This document shows positions 1 through 14,088 of a stretch of DNA of 64,000 nucleotides, piece by piece. The position numbers and the translations under genes were made by a program. The notes beneath the pieces were generated by a model. It was given only the letters and a program-made list of their open reading frames with translations. It ran no database searches and was not told the DNA's origin. The DNA comes from JADJXM01 sp937967285. Its GTDB lineage: Bacteria; Acidobacteriota; Blastocatellia; RBC074. Positions within the stretch are counted from its first letter, which is position 1. Each line of letters starts with the position of its first letter. Location of the stretch: contig JBFWQI010000010.1 of the NCBI GenBank assembly GCA_050249535.1, positions 1 through 64,000 on the forward strand. The letters are read 5' to 3'.

Positions 1-98
1 TCCCCCGGCCTCCGCTCGCCCCGCGGCCTCGCATCACCCGGGGCTACAATCTGTCACCCGCTCCGCGGGCTTGCCCTCCAACGGAGGCTGAGCAGTTA

Positions 99-111
99 CT
101 TTTACTTTCTA
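99..111 (-). repeat. Short degenerate fragment of the 7-bp TAGAAAG repeat
   Basis: On the minus strand this reads one perfect TAGAAAG unit followed by a six-base variant. It lies immediately 5' of the alpha-E gene, where a ribosome binding site would be expected; no purine-rich site is visible there. Unlike the other arrays in the window it is not attached to a recognisable stop codon. The rest of bases 1-98 shows no coding signal, only a small CCTCC/GGAGG inverted repeat near 76-88. Confidence 0.4.
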
Positions 112-118
112 CTGATTT

Positions 119-1114
<996 letters not shown>

Positions 1115-1133
1115 CTGGAAGACTCGACACAGA

Positions 1134-1967
1134 ATGAGACTGAGAATCGAACACACGACGATTTTTCATTATGCCGAACCGATCAGCGAGGCATACACGG
1201 AGCTGCGGCTGCATCCGCTGGACGCCGCGGGGCAGAGGTGCATGCGGTTTTCGCTGGTGACGGAGCCCGACGGCGAGGTGATGATGTACGTCGATCGATA
1301 CGGCAACACGGTTCATCATTTCGATACGCTCCAGTCCCATGATCGGGTCGTTGTCCGGACGACGAGCGAGGTCGACACGCCCCGCGCATTCATCTCGGAC
1401 AACAGGGATCTCATGCCACTCGATCAGTTCGATTATCTCGCGCCGACGAAATATGCGCCGGAGACCGCGCTGATCCGGGAGTATGCCGAAGCTCACAGAA
1501 TCGACGGGGAGCCGGAAGCGACGGCCTTGTCGCTGATGGAGGGGCTTTTCAGCACGCTCAAGTACGAGCCTGGAGCGACCGATGTCAAGACGACGGCGCC
1601 GGAGGCTCTAGAACTGGGTCGCGGGGTCTGCCAGGACTTCGCGCATCTCATGCTCTCGGCCAGCAGGATTCTCGGCATTCCGGCGAGGTACGTCAGCGGG
1701 TATCTTTACAGCCCGCAGATCATGCGCGACAGGGAAGACGCCGGGATCGCCGTTCCGCCGAATGCCGCCTCGCACGCCTGGGTGGATGTTTTCATCGCCG
1801 GAAAGGGCTGGCTTTCAGTCGATCCCACTCACAACTGTCAGCAGACTGAAGAGTACGTCCGGGTGGCGACCGGTCGTGATTACGCCGATGTCCCGCCTAC
1901 CCGTGGAGTTTACAAGGGCAGCGCCCGAGAGGAGCTGTCGGTCGAAGTCGAAGTCAGAGCGATCTGA
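1134..1967 (+). CDS. Transglutaminase-like cysteine protease family protein
   Basis: A 277-residue protein with an N-terminal beta-rich bacterial transglutaminase-associated domain (about residues 1-80, starting MRLRIEHTTIFHYAEPISEA) and a transglutaminase core. The catalytic triad is visible: Cys166 in GRGVCQDFAH, His214 in ASHAWVDVF and Asp230 in SVDPTHN. No signal peptide, so cytoplasmic. It follows the alpha-E gene by 19 bp and is probably cotranscribed with it; this pair, with an ATP-grasp protein, is a conserved bacterial gene neighbourhood. Substrate is unknown; proteins of this type are thought to act as peptidases or amide-bond-forming enzymes. Family assignment is firm, function is inferred. 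Confidence 0.9.
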   Translation: MRLRIEHTTIFHYAEPISEAYTELRLHPLDAAGQRCMRFSLVTEPDGEVMMYVDRYGNTVHHFDTLQSHDRVVVRTTSEVDTPRAFISDNRDLMPLDQFDYLAPTKYAPETALIREYAEAHRIDGEPEATALSLMEGLFSTLKYEPGATDVKTTAPEALELGRGVCQDFAHLMLSASRILGIPARYVSGYLYSPQIMRDREDAGIAVPPNAASHAWVDVFIAGKGWLSVDPTHNCQQTEEYVRVATGRDYADVPPTRGVYKGSAREELSVEVEVRAI

Positions 1968-1994
1968 TTCTTATCCCAACACCAGGGGCCAGTA

Positions 1995-4900
1995 ATGATT
2001 CCAAAATTTTTCCTGTCCGTCATCTTTATCCTGGGCTGCGTCATGCCCGTTGCCGCGCAGACCGCGGTTCAGATCAAGCCGGGTCGCGATCCGAAACAGG
2101 CGATCGACGAAGAGTACACGCGTAAGATCCGCGAATATACGACCGAGACGTTCTTCAACTCTCCGCTGACGGATTACCTGCCGGCATCCGGGACGGTACC
2201 GACGCCGAAGGCGGTGATCGGGGACATCGCGGGCGCCCCGGGCAAATTGCCGTATACGGCCGACGTCACGCGTTACATGCGGATGCTCGAGCAGGCCAGT
2301 CCGCGCGTCAAGGTCTTTTCGATCGGCAGGACGGAAGAGGGCCGCGAGATGATCGCGGTGGCGGTGGCGTCGGAAGCGCTGATCGCCAAACTGGATGAGA
2401 ACCGCGCGCGACTGGCGAAGCTGGCCGATCCGCGAACAATCGGGATGAATGACGACGAGGCTGAGAGGCTGATCGCTGATTCGACGCCGATCTATTATCT
2501 GACCGGGACAATTCATTCGCCCGAGACCGGTTCGCCGACGGCGCTGATGGAGCTGGCCTATCGCCTGGTGGTCGACGAAAGCGAATATGTCAGGCATATC
2601 CGCAACACGGTGGTCACTCTGATCACGCCGGTGGTCGAGGCGGACGGCCGCGACCGGATGGTCGATGTCTACAACTGGCATCTCGCGAATCCGGGCAAAA
2701 ACTGGCCCAATCTGGTCTACTGGGGGCATTACGTCGCCCACGACAACAATCGCGATTCGATGTCGCTCTCGCTGGCCCTGACGCGCAACGTGCTCAGGAC
2801 GTTTGTCGACTGGAAAGCCCAGGTGCTGCACGATCTGCATGAATCGGTCGCCTATCTCTACGACAACACCGTCGGCGCCGAGCCGTACAATGCGTGGCTC
2901 GATCCGCTGCTGACGAACGAATGGCAGTTGATCGGATGGAACAATGTCGCCGAAATGACGCGGATGGGAATGCCGGGAGTCTTCACCTACGGCACGTTCG
3001 ACACCTGGTCGCCGAGCTATCTGATGTTCATCGCCGCATCTCACAACGGGATCAGCCGGCTCTATGAGACGTTCGGAAACGCCGGAGCCGACACCGTCGA
3101 GCGGACTCTCTCTCCGCGCGAGTATTCGCGGACGTGGTATCGCCAGAATCCGCCGCTCCCCAAAGCGATGTGGTCTCAGCGGAACAACAACAACTACCAG
3201 CAGACGGCGATTCTGGTATCGCTGGCGCACTTCGGCTCCAATGCGAAGTATTTCCTCAGGAACTTCTGGACCAAGAGCAAGAATTCGATTCTCAAGCCGA
3301 CGCTCAACGGGCCGGCGGCATACGTCTTTCCGGGAGACGATCCGCGTCCGGGCGGTCAGGCCGAACTTCTGAGGCTGCTTCAGACTCAGGGATGCGAGGT
3401 TCACAAAGCGACGGAGTCGTTCAGAATCAAGACCCCGGCAAAGAAATCCACGGAAGCGGCCGGGAACAGGCGCGGCCAGTCCGGCGAAGCCGATAACGGC
3501 GAAAGGGAGTTTCCGGCCGGGAGTTACATCGTCAGGATGGATCAGCCCTACAGCCGGATCGCAGACATGATGCTCGATCATCAGTACTGGAGCCCGAACG
3601 ATCCGCAGCGCAATATCTATGACGACACCGCATGGACCTTCGGCGAGGTGGGCAACGTGAGGGTTGTCAGGGTGACTGACGCGTCGGTTCTGAGCGCCCG
3701 AATGGAGAAGGTCGCCGGAGAGGTGCGTTCGCCGGGAGGTCTGAGCGGCAGCGGGGCAGTCTATCTGGTCAATCATAACGCCGACAATTCGCTGGTCACG
3801 CTGCGCTATCGATTCAGGGACGCGCGGTTCGAGGCGACTGAGGAGCCGTTCGAGGCGGGCGGTCGCAAGTTCAATCGCGGGTCGTTCATCATCACCGGGA
3901 TCGACCGGGGGGAGCTCGGTCGTGCGGCCACTGAACTCGGCCTGCAGATTGCGGCTGTCGCCGGCGCTCCCTCAGTGAAGACGCATCCGGTCCGCGCGCC
4001 GCGAATCGCGATGATGCACACCTGGCTGAGCACTCAGAACGAGGGCTGGTGGCGGCTGGCCTTCGACCAGTACAAGGTTCCCTTCGATTACATCTCGACT
4101 CAGGATGTGGCCCGGGACGATAAGCTGCGGCAGAAGTACGATGTCATCATCTTCGCTCCGGTCGGACGCGCCAATCCGCAGGCCATAGTCAGCGGCATGC
4201 CGATGTTCGGAAATCCGCTGCCCTGGATGAAGACTGACGTGACACCGAATCTTGGCAGGATCGACTCGACGGAGGATATGCGGCCGGGCCTTGGTTTCAG
4301 CGGATTGCAGAATCTGCATGATTTCGTTCGCCAGGGCGGGTTGCTGATCACGGCGAATGACACGGCGGATTTCGCCGCCGAGTTCGGCCTCACCCCGGGA
4401 GTATCGAGTGCGGCGCCGCAGAGGATGCGTGCGCCCGGCACGATCGTCAAATCGAGGCTGGTCGACGGCGCCAGTCCGCTCGTCTACGGTTATTCGGATC
4501 AATTGTCGATCTTCTATTCGAGCGGGCCGATCTTCGGCTTGAGCAATACCGCGGGCGGGCGCGGCGGCAGAAGATTCGGCGGCGGAGACGGCAGCGATCG
4601 AGTGACGGGCCGCGGATCGGTCGACGATCCGGATACGCCGCAGAACCGCCCGGTCTCAGAGATCCCCGTGCAGCCGAAGGTTGACCCGTGGCAGGCTGCG
4701 CCGCTGACCGACGAGCAGCTCAGAAACGGCGTCTACGTCATTCCTCCGGCCGCTCGGCCGCGCGTCGTCCTGCGCTACGGTGACTCGCGCGAGCTGCTTG
4801 TCTCGGGTCTGCTCGACGGCGGCAGCGAACTGGCGCAGCGCGCCGCCGTGATCGACGTTCCATTCGGCAACGGCCATGTCGTGCTTTTCTCAAACAATCC

Positions 4901-5000
4901 GATGTGGCGCGCCGAGACGCAGGGAAGCTACTTCCTGGTCTTCAATGCGCTGCTCAATTTCGACCAGCTCGATGCCGGACGCAAACTCGATGACAGATAA
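1995..5000 (+). CDS. Secreted M14-family zinc carboxypeptidase-like protein
   Basis: A 1001-residue protein with a Sec signal peptide (residues 1-21, ending VAAQ). The M14 peptidase domain covers about residues 85-400: HSPE supplies zinc ligands His174 and Glu177, and DLHES (His282) fits the third ligand. The long C-terminal part (about 650-1000) contains a segment resembling a class-I glutamine amidotransferase/flavodoxin-like fold around APRIAMMHTWLSTQNEG, interrupted by a Gly/Arg-rich insertion (GGRGGRRFGGG). Such large M14 proteins are frequent in Acidobacteriota and Bacteroidota and are presumed to degrade exogenous peptides outside the cytoplasm. The start is an ATG 27 bp after the transglutaminase stop. 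Together with the S9 peptidase downstream it forms a peptide-scavenging pair; substrate specificity cannot be read from sequence. Confidence 0.85.
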   Translation: MIPKFFLSVIFILGCVMPVAAQTAVQIKPGRDPKQAIDEEYTRKIREYTTETFFNSPLTDYLPASGTVPTPKAVIGDIAGAPGKLPYTADVTRYMRMLEQASPRVKVFSIGRTEEGREMIAVAVASEALIAKLDENRARLAKLADPRTIGMNDDEAERLIADSTPIYYLTGTIHSPETGSPTALMELAYRLVVDESEYVRHIRNTVVTLITPVVEADGRDRMVDVYNWHLANPGKNWPNLVYWGHYVAHDNNRDSMSLSLALTRNVLRTFVDWKAQVLHDLHESVAYLYDNTVGAEPYNAWLDPLLTNEWQLIGWNNVAEMTRMGMPGVFTYGTFDTWSPSYLMFIAASHNGISRLYETFGNAGADTVERTLSPREYSRTWYRQNPPLPKAMWSQRNNNNYQQTAILVSLAHFGSNAKYFLRNFWTKSKNSILKPTLNGPAAYVFPGDDPRPGGQAELLRLLQTQGCEVHKATESFRIKTPAKKSTEAAGNRRGQSGEADNGEREFPAGSYIVRMDQPYSRIADMMLDHQYWSPNDPQRNIYDDTAWTFGEVGNVRVVRVTDASVLSARMEKVAGEVRSPGGLSGSGAVYLVNHNADNSLVTLRYRFRDARFEATEEPFEAGGRKFNRGSFIITGIDRGELGRAATELGLQIAAVAGAPSVKTHPVRAPRIAMMHTWLSTQNEGWWRLAFDQYKVPFDYISTQDVARDDKLRQKYDVIIFAPVGRANPQAIVSGMPMFGNPLPWMKTDVTPNLGRIDSTEDMRPGLGFSGLQNLHDFVRQGGLLITANDTADFAAEFGLTPGVSSAAPQRMRAPGTIVKSRLVDGASPLVYGYSDQLSIFYSSGPIFGLSNTAGGRGGRRFGGGDGSDRVTGRGSVDDPDTPQNRPVSEIPVQPKVDPWQAAPLTDEQLRNGVYVIPPAARPRVVLRYGDSRELLVSGLLDGGSELAQRAAVIDVPFGNGHVVLFSNNPMWRAETQGSYFLVFNALLNFDQLDAGRKLDDR

Positions 5001-5053
5001 TCTCCCGGGAGCGCCGGCATAACGATTGATCTACGAATCAGGAGCACCAGCCA

Positions 5054-7252
<2,199 letters not shown>

Positions 7253-7297
7253 TGCGATGGTTGTTAAATTTGCAACCAAGCAATTAGAAAAACGTTC

Positions 7298-10376
<3,079 letters not shown>

Positions 10377-10625
10377 ATCAAAAGATCCTTAAACGATGGC
10401 CGAGCGTCCGGGGAGAGAGCGAATTCTCATTAAAATATTGCAACCGCACGGCCTGAAGAGGCAGGGAGAGAATTTCGACAGGACCAGCTGGATTTGTCAG
10501 GATTTACAGGATTGACTCACGGTTATGAACTCGCCTTTGTTGCCCCCGAAATTCCCTGTAGCAGGCTCACGATTTGTTTCAATATCATCCTCTCCCAGAC
10601 CTCATCTCCGCCGGCATATTCCCGC
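10377..10625. other. Intergenic region between kinase and TetR gene
   Basis: This divergent spacer holds no convincing gene. It contains a degenerate copy of the ACAGGATT-type repeat (10451-10515). The TetR promoter and operator begin immediately to its right. ORFs that overlap it on both strands lack ribosome sites and protein-family signatures. Confidence 0.5.
10451..10515 (+). repeat. Degenerate copy of the ACAGGATT repeat family
   Basis: The segment carries, in the same order as the left arm of the 26.6-kb inverted repeat, GCCTGAAGA, AATTTCGACAGGA and GGATTTGTCAGGATTTACAG, separated by short insertions. The shared order of three blocks argues for common origin rather than chance. Confidence 0.6.
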
Positions 10626-10653
10626 TTGACTTTGAATTGCGCGTTCGTATACT
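10626..10653 (+). promoter_or_regulatory. Predicted sigma-70 promoter of the TetR gene
   Basis: A -35 TTGACT (10626-10631) and a -10 TATACT (10648-10653) are separated by 16 bp. The -10 element overlaps the palindromic operator at 10651-10667, so repressor binding would block RNA polymerase. The transcript should start near 10660, leaving a leader of about 35 nt before the GTG start codon. Confidence 0.7.
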
Positions 10654-10667
10654 TAACACTGTTAAGT
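10651..10667. promoter_or_regulatory. TetR operator, copy 1 (17-bp palindrome)
   Basis: ACTTAACACTGTTAAGT is a perfect palindrome about a central base. It overlaps the -10 box and predicted start site of the TetR gene, the classic position for an autorepressor site. The 13-bp core TTAACA-N-TGTTAA recurs upstream of the efflux genes. Confidence 0.8.
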
Positions 10668-10693
10668 CGATGGGCGGCGTTCGAGGAGGAACG

Positions 10694-11305
10694 GTGGGGA
10701 CGAAGGAGCGGCGAGAGCGGGAGAAGGAGAATCTGCGGCGGGTGATTCTTGACGCGGCGCGGGAGCTCTTCGTCACCGAAGGGTACGAGAAGGTCTCGAT
10801 GCGGAAGATCGCGGATCGGATCGAGTACTCGCCGACGACGATCTATCTCTATTTCGAGGACAAGGCGGCGATCCTGACGGAGATCTGCGAGGAGACGTTC
10901 GCGAAGCTGGCGCGTCGGCTGGAGCTGATCAGGAAGAAGCAGCCGGATCCGCTCGAGCGTCTGCGGGAGGGATGCCGGGCGTACATCGACTTCGGCCTTC
11001 GTCATCCGAACCATTACCGCGTGGTCTTCATCGATCCGATCCACGGCAAGCCGGGCGGCGAGGATTACGTCTACGAGGGATCGATGGGCGAGCGCGCCTT
11101 CGGTTTCCTGCGGCTCTCGGTCGAGGACTGCGCTGCCGCGAGGGAGATCCGGACCGACGATCCTGAGCTGACCAGTCAGGTCCTCTGGGCCTCGCTCCAC
11201 GGACTGACCTCGCTCCTGATCACCCTCAGGGAGTTTCCCTGGGCGGGGAAGCAGCGGCTGATCGATCATCTGATCGGGACGCTCATCGACGGGCTGCGGC
11301 GCTAG
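10694..11305 (+). CDS. TetR/AcrR-family transcriptional regulator
   Basis: A 203-residue regulator from the GTG start chosen here. The N-terminal helix-turn-helix domain lies in the first 60 residues (ARELFVTEGYEKVSMRKIAD, then IEYSPTTIYLYFEDKAAIL); the C-terminal ligand-binding domain resembles the WHG-type TetR C-terminal family (GLRHPNHYRVVFID). The GTG at 10694 is preceded by AGGAGG at 10684-10689, whereas the in-frame ATG at 10670 would lie only 3 nt after the operator and has no ribosome site. It is the first gene of the efflux operon and, from the two identical operator cores, most likely represses both itself and the transporter genes, with a transported compound as inducer (inference). 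Confidence 0.9.
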   Translation: MGTKERREREKENLRRVILDAARELFVTEGYEKVSMRKIADRIEYSPTTIYLYFEDKAAILTEICEETFAKLARRLELIRKKQPDPLERLREGCRAYIDFGLRHPNHYRVVFIDPIHGKPGGEDYVYEGSMGERAFGFLRLSVEDCAAAREIRTDDPELTSQVLWASLHGLTSLLITLREFPWAGKQRLIDHLIGTLIDGLRR

Positions 11306-11331
11306 GCAGTCAAAATTTTTTGCTCTGATGG

Positions 11332-11344
11332 TTAACAGTGTTAA
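11332..11344. promoter_or_regulatory. TetR operator, copy 2
   Basis: The 13-bp palindrome TTAACA-G-TGTTAA repeats the core of the site in front of the TetR gene, followed by the same GT as in copy 1. It sits 34 bp before the permease start codon. Its left half TTAACA could also serve as a -35 element with TATGTC (11355-11360) as a weak -10 at 17 bp, which would give the efflux genes their own repressed promoter. Confidence 0.75.
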
Positions 11345-11377
11345 GTCAATGAAATATGTCAAGCGGGAGGGGAGCTG

Positions 11378-12502
11378 ATGGCATCGCTGGCGATGAGGAA
11401 TCTTTTTCATGACCGGGTCCGGCTGGGGGTGACGCTGGTGGGGATCATCTTTTCGGTGGTGCTGACGTCGGTGCAGTTGGGGCTGTTCTTCGGGTTCGTC
11501 CGGGCGACTTCGGACCTGATCGACAATTCGGCGGCGGATTTATGGATCGTCTCGCGGGGGGTGACGCACATGGAGACGGGGGTGCCGTTTTCGGAGAGGA
11601 AGTATTACCAGGTCCTGGGCGTGCCGGGGGTGGAGGCGGTCGAGAAGCATGTGGTTGGATTCAGTCAGTGGAAGAAGCCTGACGGAGCGGAGGAGGGGAT
11701 ACTGCTGATCGGATTCAATCTGGACGAACCGATCGGAGGGCCGTGGAATCTGGTTGCGGGCGGGCTGGAGGATTTGAGGGCGCCGGACGGGGTAATCATC
11801 GACGAGCTGTACAGGGAGAAGCTGGGAGTGAGTGAGCTGGGGCAGGTCTTCGAGATTCGGGGGCGGAAGGCCCGGGTGGTCGGGTTCACACGGGGGATCC
11901 GGACGTTCACGACTTCGCCGACGGTCTTCACATCGTTCAAGAATGCGTTGAGCTACAACAATCTGAGAGAGGACCAGACGATGTATCTGCTGGTCAGGGG
12001 GGCTCGGGGGACGGATCCCGCAGGGCTGAGGCGCGAGATAGCGGCGCGAGTTGAGGATGTGGACGTCTACACTCGGGCGGAGTTCAGTCGCAAGCAGGCG
12101 TATTACTGGATGTTCGGGACGGGAGCGGGTGTGACGGTGCTGATCGCAGCGGGGTTGGGACTGCTGGTCGGAGTGGTGGTGGTGGCGCAGACGATCTACG
12201 CTTCGACGATGGATCACATCCGCGAGTACGGGACGCTCAAGGCGATGGGCGCGTCGAACGGATACATCTACCGCGTGATCATCAAACAGGCTGCGCTCAG
12301 CGGGGCGATGGGATATGCGTTCGGGATGGCGGTCAGTCTGCTGGTCTCGCAGGCGAGTCTCGAGGGGACGACGGCGATCGTTCTTCCGTGGCCGGTGGTC
12401 GCGGCGCTGCTGGTGATGACGCTGCTGATGTGCATCGGTGCGTCGGTGGTATCGATCAACAAGGTGACGCGGATCGATCCGGCGATGGTCTTCAGAGGAT
12501 AG
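11378..12502 (+). CDS. ABC transporter permease, DevC/FtsX-MacB type
   Basis: A 374-residue inner-membrane permease with the FtsX/MacB topology: one N-terminal TM helix (about 15-40), a periplasmic domain (about 40-245) and three C-terminal TM helices (about 250-275, 300-320, 335-360). GVVVVAQTIYASTMDHIREYGTLKAMGA is cut by the length rule here but the segment IREYGTLKAMGA is the conserved cytoplasmic coupling motif of DevC-like permeases. A strong GGGAGGGGAG ribosome site precedes the ATG. With the ATPase and adaptor downstream it forms a tripartite-type efflux system driven by ATP and using a separate outer-membrane channel. The permease is probably a homodimer. Substrate is unknown. Confidence 0.88.
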   Translation: MASLAMRNLFHDRVRLGVTLVGIIFSVVLTSVQLGLFFGFVRATSDLIDNSAADLWIVSRGVTHMETGVPFSERKYYQVLGVPGVEAVEKHVVGFSQWKKPDGAEEGILLIGFNLDEPIGGPWNLVAGGLEDLRAPDGVIIDELYREKLGVSELGQVFEIRGRKARVVGFTRGIRTFTTSPTVFTSFKNALSYNNLREDQTMYLLVRGARGTDPAGLRREIAARVEDVDVYTRAEFSRKQAYYWMFGTGAGVTVLIAAGLGLLVGVVVVAQTIYASTMDHIREYGTLKAMGASNGYIYRVIIKQAALSGAMGYAFGMAVSLLVSQASLEGTTAIVLPWPVVAALLVMTLLMCIGASVVSINKVTRIDPAMVFRG

Positions 12503-12510
12503 GAGAAAAC

Positions 12511-13314
12511 ATGAACCCTGGTCAGATATGGTCGGAACTGTTGGCGAGCAATCGCCTGCTGGCGATCTCGGGGGCGGGTTACGTGGCGTTGTTCGCGGTT
12601 CTGGCGGTGGTCGCGCAATTCGACGATACGACGGTGCTCGGGATCAACCGGTGGATCAAGCCGATGAAGTTCGCGATCTCGATTGCGATCTTTCAATGGA
12701 CGATGGCGTGGCTGATGCGGAGCCTCGAGGGTGCGAATAATGGCATCCGGGTGATCAGTTGGGTGATCTTCGCTGCGATGCTGGCCGAGATAGTTCCGAT
12801 CGTCGGGCAGGCGGCGCGGGGGAGGCTTTCGCATTTCAATGTCTCGACTGCGTTCGACGGGGCGGTCTTCGCCATGATGGGAATGATGATCGGAATCAGC
12901 ACGCTGGCGACGATCTATGCGCTGGTGCTCTTCTTCACCAATCCGGGGCGGATCCCGCCGGCATATCTGTGGGGGATCAGGATCGGGCTGCTGCTCTTCA
13001 TCGTCTTCAGCGTCGAGGGCGGGCTGATGGCTTCGAGGCTGGCGCACACAGTGGGAGCGCCGGACGGCGGTCCGGGGCTGCCCTTCTTCAATTGGAGCAC
13101 CCGCGGAGGCGATCTGCGGATCGCGCATTTCGTGGGGATTCACGCGCTGCAGGCGATACTGCTCGTCGGATTTCTGCTCGGCCGGCTGGGCGATCGGATG
13201 ACGCCGGTGAATGCTGTCTGGCTGACGGTCGTCTTCGGAGTCGTCTATGCCGCAGTGACATCGTGGCTCTTTCTGCAGGCGCTGGCGGGACGACCGCTGC
13301 TGACCCTGAAGTGA
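12511..13314 (+). CDS. Polytopic membrane protein of unknown function within the efflux operon
   Basis: A 267-residue protein with about seven predicted TM helices (around residues 15-35, 45-65, 75-95, 110-135, 150-170, 205-230, 238-258). I do not recognise the family. The ATG at 12511 follows AGGAGAAA and lies 8 bp after the permease stop; a longer in-frame reading starting inside the permease gene is not supported. It is followed by the ATPase gene after 20 bp, so it is embedded between permease and ATPase. Possible roles are an accessory subunit of the transporter, a lipid or small-molecule handling protein, or an independent membrane enzyme. Conserved-looking features are NRWIKPMKFAISI in the first loop and the polar GGPGLPFFNWSTRGGDLR segment before helix six. 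Confidence 0.8.
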   Translation: MNPGQIWSELLASNRLLAISGAGYVALFAVLAVVAQFDDTTVLGINRWIKPMKFAISIAIFQWTMAWLMRSLEGANNGIRVISWVIFAAMLAEIVPIVGQAARGRLSHFNVSTAFDGAVFAMMGMMIGISTLATIYALVLFFTNPGRIPPAYLWGIRIGLLLFIVFSVEGGLMASRLAHTVGAPDGGPGLPFFNWSTRGGDLRIAHFVGIHALQAILLVGFLLGRLGDRMTPVNAVWLTVVFGVVYAAVTSWLFLQALAGRPLLTLK

Positions 13315-13334
13315 TCGGAAAATTGGAGGGAGAG

Positions 13335-14063
13335 ATGAAGACGGCGGTTTCTGTCAGGGATGTCACGAAGACCTATGAATCGGGGGCGGCGGCGGTGCGG
13401 GCGCTCGACAGCGTGAGCTTCGAGGCGCGCGCCGGCGAGGTCGTTTTTCTGATGGGGCCGTCGGGGAGCGGCAAGACCACGCTGCTCTCGATCATGGGCT
13501 GCATTCTGAGACCGACATCCGGGAGCGTCATGATTCAGGGAGAGGAGGTCGCGGGAATGAAGGAGGGACGCCTGCCGAAGATGAGGCTGGATCACATCGG
13601 CTTCATCTTTCAGGGGTTCAATCTTTTTCCGGCGCTCAGCGTCAGGGAGAACGTCGAGATCGCACTCGATCTGAAGGGCATCCGGGGCCGCGCGGCGCGC
13701 CGCCGGGCTGAAGACTTGCTCGATCGAGTCGGGCTCGGAAGCAAGACCGGCTCGCTGCCGGCCAACCTGAGCGGCGGGCAGAAACAGCGCGTCGCGATCG
13801 CCCGGGCTCTGGCGGGCGATCCCGGGATCATTCTGGCCGACGAACCGACGGCGGCGCTGGATTCGAACAGCGGCCGGGCGGTGCTGGAACTGCTGCGAGA
13901 GCTGGCGCACGAGCGCGGCCGTGCGGTCATCGTGGTCACGCACGACAGTCGCGCTCTGCCTTACGCCGACCGGATAGTCGAAATCGAAGACGGCAGGATC
14001 GTCGATCACGCCGTCAACCAGGTGCATAGCGAATACAGAGAGGCGGGCGCACCCTGCCCATGA
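13335..14063 (+). CDS. ABC transporter ATP-binding protein, DevA/LolD-MacB type
   Basis: A 242-residue nucleotide-binding subunit. Walker A GPSGSGKT (41-48), signature LSGGQKQR (145-152), Walker B IILADEPT (165-172) and the switch histidine His203 (VTHDS) are all intact. The family is the MacB/LolD/DevA exporter ATPases. The ATG at 13335 is preceded by GGAGGGAGAG; the open frame extends far upstream but overlaps the 7-TM gene and lacks family similarity there. It should power the permease encoded two genes upstream. Confidence 0.93.
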   Translation: MKTAVSVRDVTKTYESGAAAVRALDSVSFEARAGEVVFLMGPSGSGKTTLLSIMGCILRPTSGSVMIQGEEVAGMKEGRLPKMRLDHIGFIFQGFNLFPALSVRENVEIALDLKGIRGRAARRRAEDLLDRVGLGSKTGSLPANLSGGQKQRVAIARALAGDPGIILADEPTAALDSNSGRAVLELLRELAHERGRAVIVVTHDSRALPYADRIVEIEDGRIVDHAVNQVHSEYREAGAPCP

Positions 14064-14088
14064 GAAGTTTCGCGTTGAGGAGGAGGCT

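Noticed and set aside
1971..3776. 601-codon open frame on the minus strand inside the M14 gene
   Set aside because: It is rich in Arg, His and Asp with no family motif and lies wholly antisense to a well-supported peptidase; GC-rich coding DNA produces such frames.
12388..12510. Upstream extension of the 7-TM protein
   Set aside because: It overlaps the permease gene, whereas the ATG at 12511 has an AGGAGAAA ribosome site and begins the hydrophobic protein.
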